DNA of 64,000 nt from JAICMB01 sp035295125 (GTDB taxonomy: Bacteria > Acidobacteriota > Terriglobia > Bryobacterales > Bryobacteraceae). The notes under the pieces were generated by a model, which worked only from the letters and a program-made list of their open reading frames with translations, was not told where the DNA came from and searched no databases. The stretch is taken from NCBI GenBank assembly GCA_035295125.1, contig DATGJP010000020.1, positions 186,001-250,000 of the forward strand. Direction: 5' to 3'. This document shows positions 61,581 to 64,000 of this stretch, piece by piece. The translations under genes and the position numbers were made by a program. How positions within the stretch are numbered: position 1 is the first letter of the stretch; each line of letters starts with the position of its first letter.

Positions 61581-61946
61581 ATGCCCCGCCGGGTCGAGGA
61601 CGAACGCTCTCCGGAGAGTTTCCTTCCTCTGCATCGCGACACTTTTCAGATCCTGGTCTCGCTTGCTGACCGGGACTGCCACGGATATTCGATTCTCCGA
61701 GACATCGCCGAACGGACTGGCGACTTACGCTCTATAACTCCCAGCACGCTCTACAGCTCAATCCATCGGCTGCTCGTAAGCGGTCTGATCGAGGAACTCG
61801 CCGAACGTCCCGCTGAGGATGACGAACGGCGGCGCTACTACCGTCTGACGCCCCTCGGGCGCCGGGTAGCGGAACTCGAAGCGCGCCGGATGGAGCGTCT
61901 TTTGCAGGATGCCCGCGCAAACGGTCTCCTCCCGAAACGGACATAG
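61581..61946 (+). CDS. PadR-family transcriptional regulator
   Basis: 121 residues. FLPLHRDTFQILVSLADRDCHGYSILRDI and PSTLYSSIHRLLVSGLIEEL form the PadR winged helix; RRRYYRLTPLGRRVAELEARR is the wing and C-terminal helix. It is more distant from the other PadR in the window. The permease gene follows 2 bp later. Its promoter leaves almost no leader, so translation is probably leaderless. Confidence 0.92.
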   Translation: MPRRVEDERSPESFLPLHRDTFQILVSLADRDCHGYSILRDIAERTGDLRSITPSTLYSSIHRLLVSGLIEELAERPAEDDERRRYYRLTPLGRRVAELEARRMERLLQDARANGLLPKRT

Positions 61947-61948
61947 CG

Positions 61949-64000
61949 ATGAAGGAGCCGCGTGTCGCGCTCTGGGTCTACCGAATGTTGTTACGGCTTT
62001 ATCCAGCGCAGTTCCGCCGGGACTACGAGCGTGAAGTGGTGTCCCTTTTTCGACGCCAATGGGGGTGGCAGCGGAGCCTCGCGGGAGCCTGGCTGTACTT
62101 CTTCCAAACCTGCTTTTCGATTGTATGGAACGCACCCGGAGAACACTTCGATATGCTGACAAACGATCTGTCATATGCCCTTCGCGGCCTTTGGCGCAAT
62201 CCCTGGTTCGCCGCCGTCGCTATTACGACACTTGCGCTGGGGGTCGGAGTCAACGCCGCGCTTTTCAGCGTTGTTAAATCCGTCCTCTTCGGGAGCCTGC
62301 CATACACGAAGCCCGATCAACTGGTGCGAGTCTGGATCCGCAATCCCAAGCAAGGGTTCGAACACGACATTTCGAATCTGCCACGGCTCGAGGACTGGCG
62401 GCACGCTCCGTGCTTTGAGGGATTGGCGGGGTTCACTTCCGCAAGCCTGATTTTCACCCGGGCCGGCGAACCAGTGCAGCTTCGTGGGGCCCAGGTAACG
62501 GCGGACTTTTTCCGCGTAATGGGGATTCATCCCCAGTATGGCCAAGGCTTCGATGCCGGCGACGATCAGGATGGGCGTCCTCGCAAAATCGTCATCAGCC
62601 ATGAATTCTGGCTACGCCAGTTCAGTGGCGACCCCGCGGTCATCGGACGGCAATTGGAGTTGAGCGGCCACTCGTACCAACTGACCGGAGTCGCGCCACC
62701 GGCGATCCACTTTCCGGAGCGGGATCTCGATTTCTGGGTTCCGCTCATGATAAACGAGCGCCTGCGCCAGAGCCGCGGGAATTTCTGGCTGAACGTTGTG
62801 GGACGCCTTCGGGACGGAGTCACGCTTCGGCGGGCGCAAAACGAGATGGATGCGTTCTCGCGGGCCCTGGCCGCCCAACACCCCGAGGATCGGGATCTGG
62901 CCGGCGTTGCCCTGGTCAGTCTTAGAGACGATCTTACGGGGCCCATCCAGGCGGCCCTCGCGGTTTTGAGCGGAGCGGTGCTCTGCATTCTGTTGATTTG
63001 CTGCGCGAATATTGCCGGGATGCTTTCGGCACGGGCTGCAACTCGATCGTCCGAACTAGCCATTCGGACCGTACTCGGCGCCGGTCGCAGCCGGGTAGTG
63101 CGCCAACTGCTGACGGAGGCCGTGCTGCTGTTTTCCATTGGTGGCGTTGTCGGAATCGCGGCGGGCTACGGTGGCGTGGCCATTCTGTTGCGCCTGGTCC
63201 CCCCGGAACTCCCGCAGTTGCGGGACACGAGGTTGGATCTCACGGTCGCAGGCCTGGCGTTGGCTGCCTCCATGGCCGCGGGCTTAATATTCGGTCTCTT
63301 GCCGGCGCTCCAGGTTTCACAATTCAATCTGTCGAGTGGCATTCGCCAGGGGGCTCGTGGGCTTGCCGGCCACCTCAATACCCGCCGTCTCCGATCCGTC
63401 CTCACTGTGGGAGAGATGGCGCTCGCGATGATACTTTTCACTGGTGCATGCCTTCTGATTCGTAGTTTCGAGCGCGTCGAGCACGTCTCACTCGGCTACG
63501 ACCCTCGCGATGTCGCCATCGCGGAAGTGCAGCTTCCTTCCTCCCGCTATGGCAACAGGCAGAAGGTAGCGGAATTTTACAACGCTATGCTCGATCGCCT
63601 CAGGCATACTTCCGGGATCCAGGCTGTCGGCGGAATCAACTCTTTCTTCTTAAGCCGTCTTCCCGACTCGGGACTGTTCAGCATTGAAGGGCGGCCGGAC
63701 CGGATCTCCATGCCGCTCACTACCGACGCCGTTACTCCCGGGTTCTTCGCCGCAATGAAGATTCCACTGATCCGCGGCCGATTCTTCGACGACCACGATC
63801 GCGCGGATACCGTACCGGTCGCCATCATCAATCAGACCACCGCCGACCGCTATTGGCGAAACGGAGACCCACTGGGAAAGCGCATTACCTTCGGTGCTTC
63901 CGATAATCCGAGCGCACGCTGGTACACCATCGTTGGCGTAGTGGCCGATACAAGGCGCGCCGGGGCCGATCAGCCGGTGTTCACGGAGTCGTATCAGTCA
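61949..64000 (+). CDS. Large MacB/FtsX-type ABC permease, 3' end outside window
   Basis: 684 codons are present from ATG 61949 and the frame is open at the edge. Residues 1-70 contain YRMLLRLYPAQFRRDYEREV, a cytoplasmic prefix domain different from that of the permease at 40640. A transmembrane helix (FAAVAITTLALGVGVNAALFSVV), a MacB-like periplasmic domain and an FtsX unit (LCILLICCANIAGMLSARAA) follow, then the second periplasmic domain begins. It is the third orphan permease of the window and is co-transcribed with the PadR gene. Confidence 0.92.
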   Translation, partial: MKEPRVALWVYRMLLRLYPAQFRRDYEREVVSLFRRQWGWQRSLAGAWLYFFQTCFSIVWNAPGEHFDMLTNDLSYALRGLWRNPWFAAVAITTLALGVGVNAALFSVVKSVLFGSLPYTKPDQLVRVWIRNPKQGFEHDISNLPRLEDWRHAPCFEGLAGFTSASLIFTRAGEPVQLRGAQVTADFFRVMGIHPQYGQGFDAGDDQDGRPRKIVISHEFWLRQFSGDPAVIGRQLELSGHSYQLTGVAPPAIHFPERDLDFWVPLMINERLRQSRGNFWLNVVGRLRDGVTLRRAQNEMDAFSRALAAQHPEDRDLAGVALVSLRDDLTGPIQAALAVLSGAVLCILLICCANIAGMLSARAATRSSELAIRTVLGAGRSRVVRQLLTEAVLLFSIGGVVGIAAGYGGVAILLRLVPPELPQLRDTRLDLTVAGLALAASMAAGLIFGLLPALQVSQFNLSSGIRQGARGLAGHLNTRRLRSVLTVGEMALAMILFTGACLLIRSFERVEHVSLGYDPRDVAIAEVQLPSSRYGNRQKVAEFYNAMLDRLRHTSGIQAVGGINSFFLSRLPDSGLFSIEGRPDRISMPLTTDAVTPGFFAAMKIPLIRGRFFDDHDRADTVPVAIINQTTADRYWRNGDPLGKRITFGASDNPSARWYTIVGVVADTRRAGADQPVFTESYQS

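Overview
The window looks like chromosomal DNA of a GC-rich soil-type Acidobacteriota, most like the Solibacter/Bryobacter group. The reasons are three very large MacB/FtsX-type permeases of the acidobacterial orphan-permease kind (two directly preceded by PadR regulators), many SDR and alpha/beta-hydrolase genes, and a dispersed GC-rich hairpin repeat. This is inference from gene content; there is no rRNA or tRNA gene here to confirm it. I saw no prophage, IS element or CRISPR array.

Layout. 0-4.5 kb: a homogentisate-dioxygenase-like gene coupled to a flavin-reductase-like gene, then two convergent genes that each carry one in-frame UGA exactly at a redox-active cysteine position: an OsmC-family gene (UGA at 1595-1597) and a carboxymuconolactone-decarboxylase/AhpD-like gene (UGA at 2179-2181, minus strand). 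Each UGA is followed at a suitable distance by a perfect hairpin that fits the bacterial SECIS rules. I read both as selenoproteins whose conventional ORFs look truncated. Two tandem SDR genes follow, the second with a frameshift at an A6 run. 4.5-16.5 kb: assorted single genes (nitrilase-type hydrolase, VOC protein, RibD-like reductase, TIM-barrel isomerase), a coupled SMC-like ATPase plus SpoIIE-type phosphatase pair, an SDR with a terminator, a methyltransferase, an AraC regulator and a membrane-protein gene with an amber stop. 16.5-29 kb: a co-directional run of two aldo/keto reductases, a secreted cupin/CMD fusion and two secreted hydrolases; then a sigma-54 activator, methyltransferase, F420-type oxidoreductase and a large permease.

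29-34 kb is a complete housekeeping Fe-S assembly operon on the minus strand: iscR-iscS-iscU-iscA-hscB-hscA-iscX, with a good sigma-70 promoter before iscR. 34-48 kb: an unusual ketoacyl synthase, a radical SAM/SPASM protein, a membrane TPR protein divergent from nth, a PadR-permease pair with a palindromic operator, pyrophosphatase, a DUF389 protein, an Nramp-like transporter and an SDR. 48-58 kb: aminotransferase, methyltransferase, YraN, galT, LpxL-like acyltransferase, mnmA with its own cysteine desulfurase, SAM hydrolase, ACT protein, HtrA protease and HAD dehalogenase. 58-64 kb: an SDR, a secreted S9 peptidase, and a second PadR-permease pair that runs off the window.

The most notable content is the pair of candidate selenoprotein genes (1.4-2.4 kb), followed by the hairpin repeat family (seven copies, one inside a coding region) and the ATPase-phosphatase gene pair. 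No Sec-insertion gene (selA, selB, selC, selD) is visible in the window, so the selenoprotein reading depends on those genes lying elsewhere in the genome.
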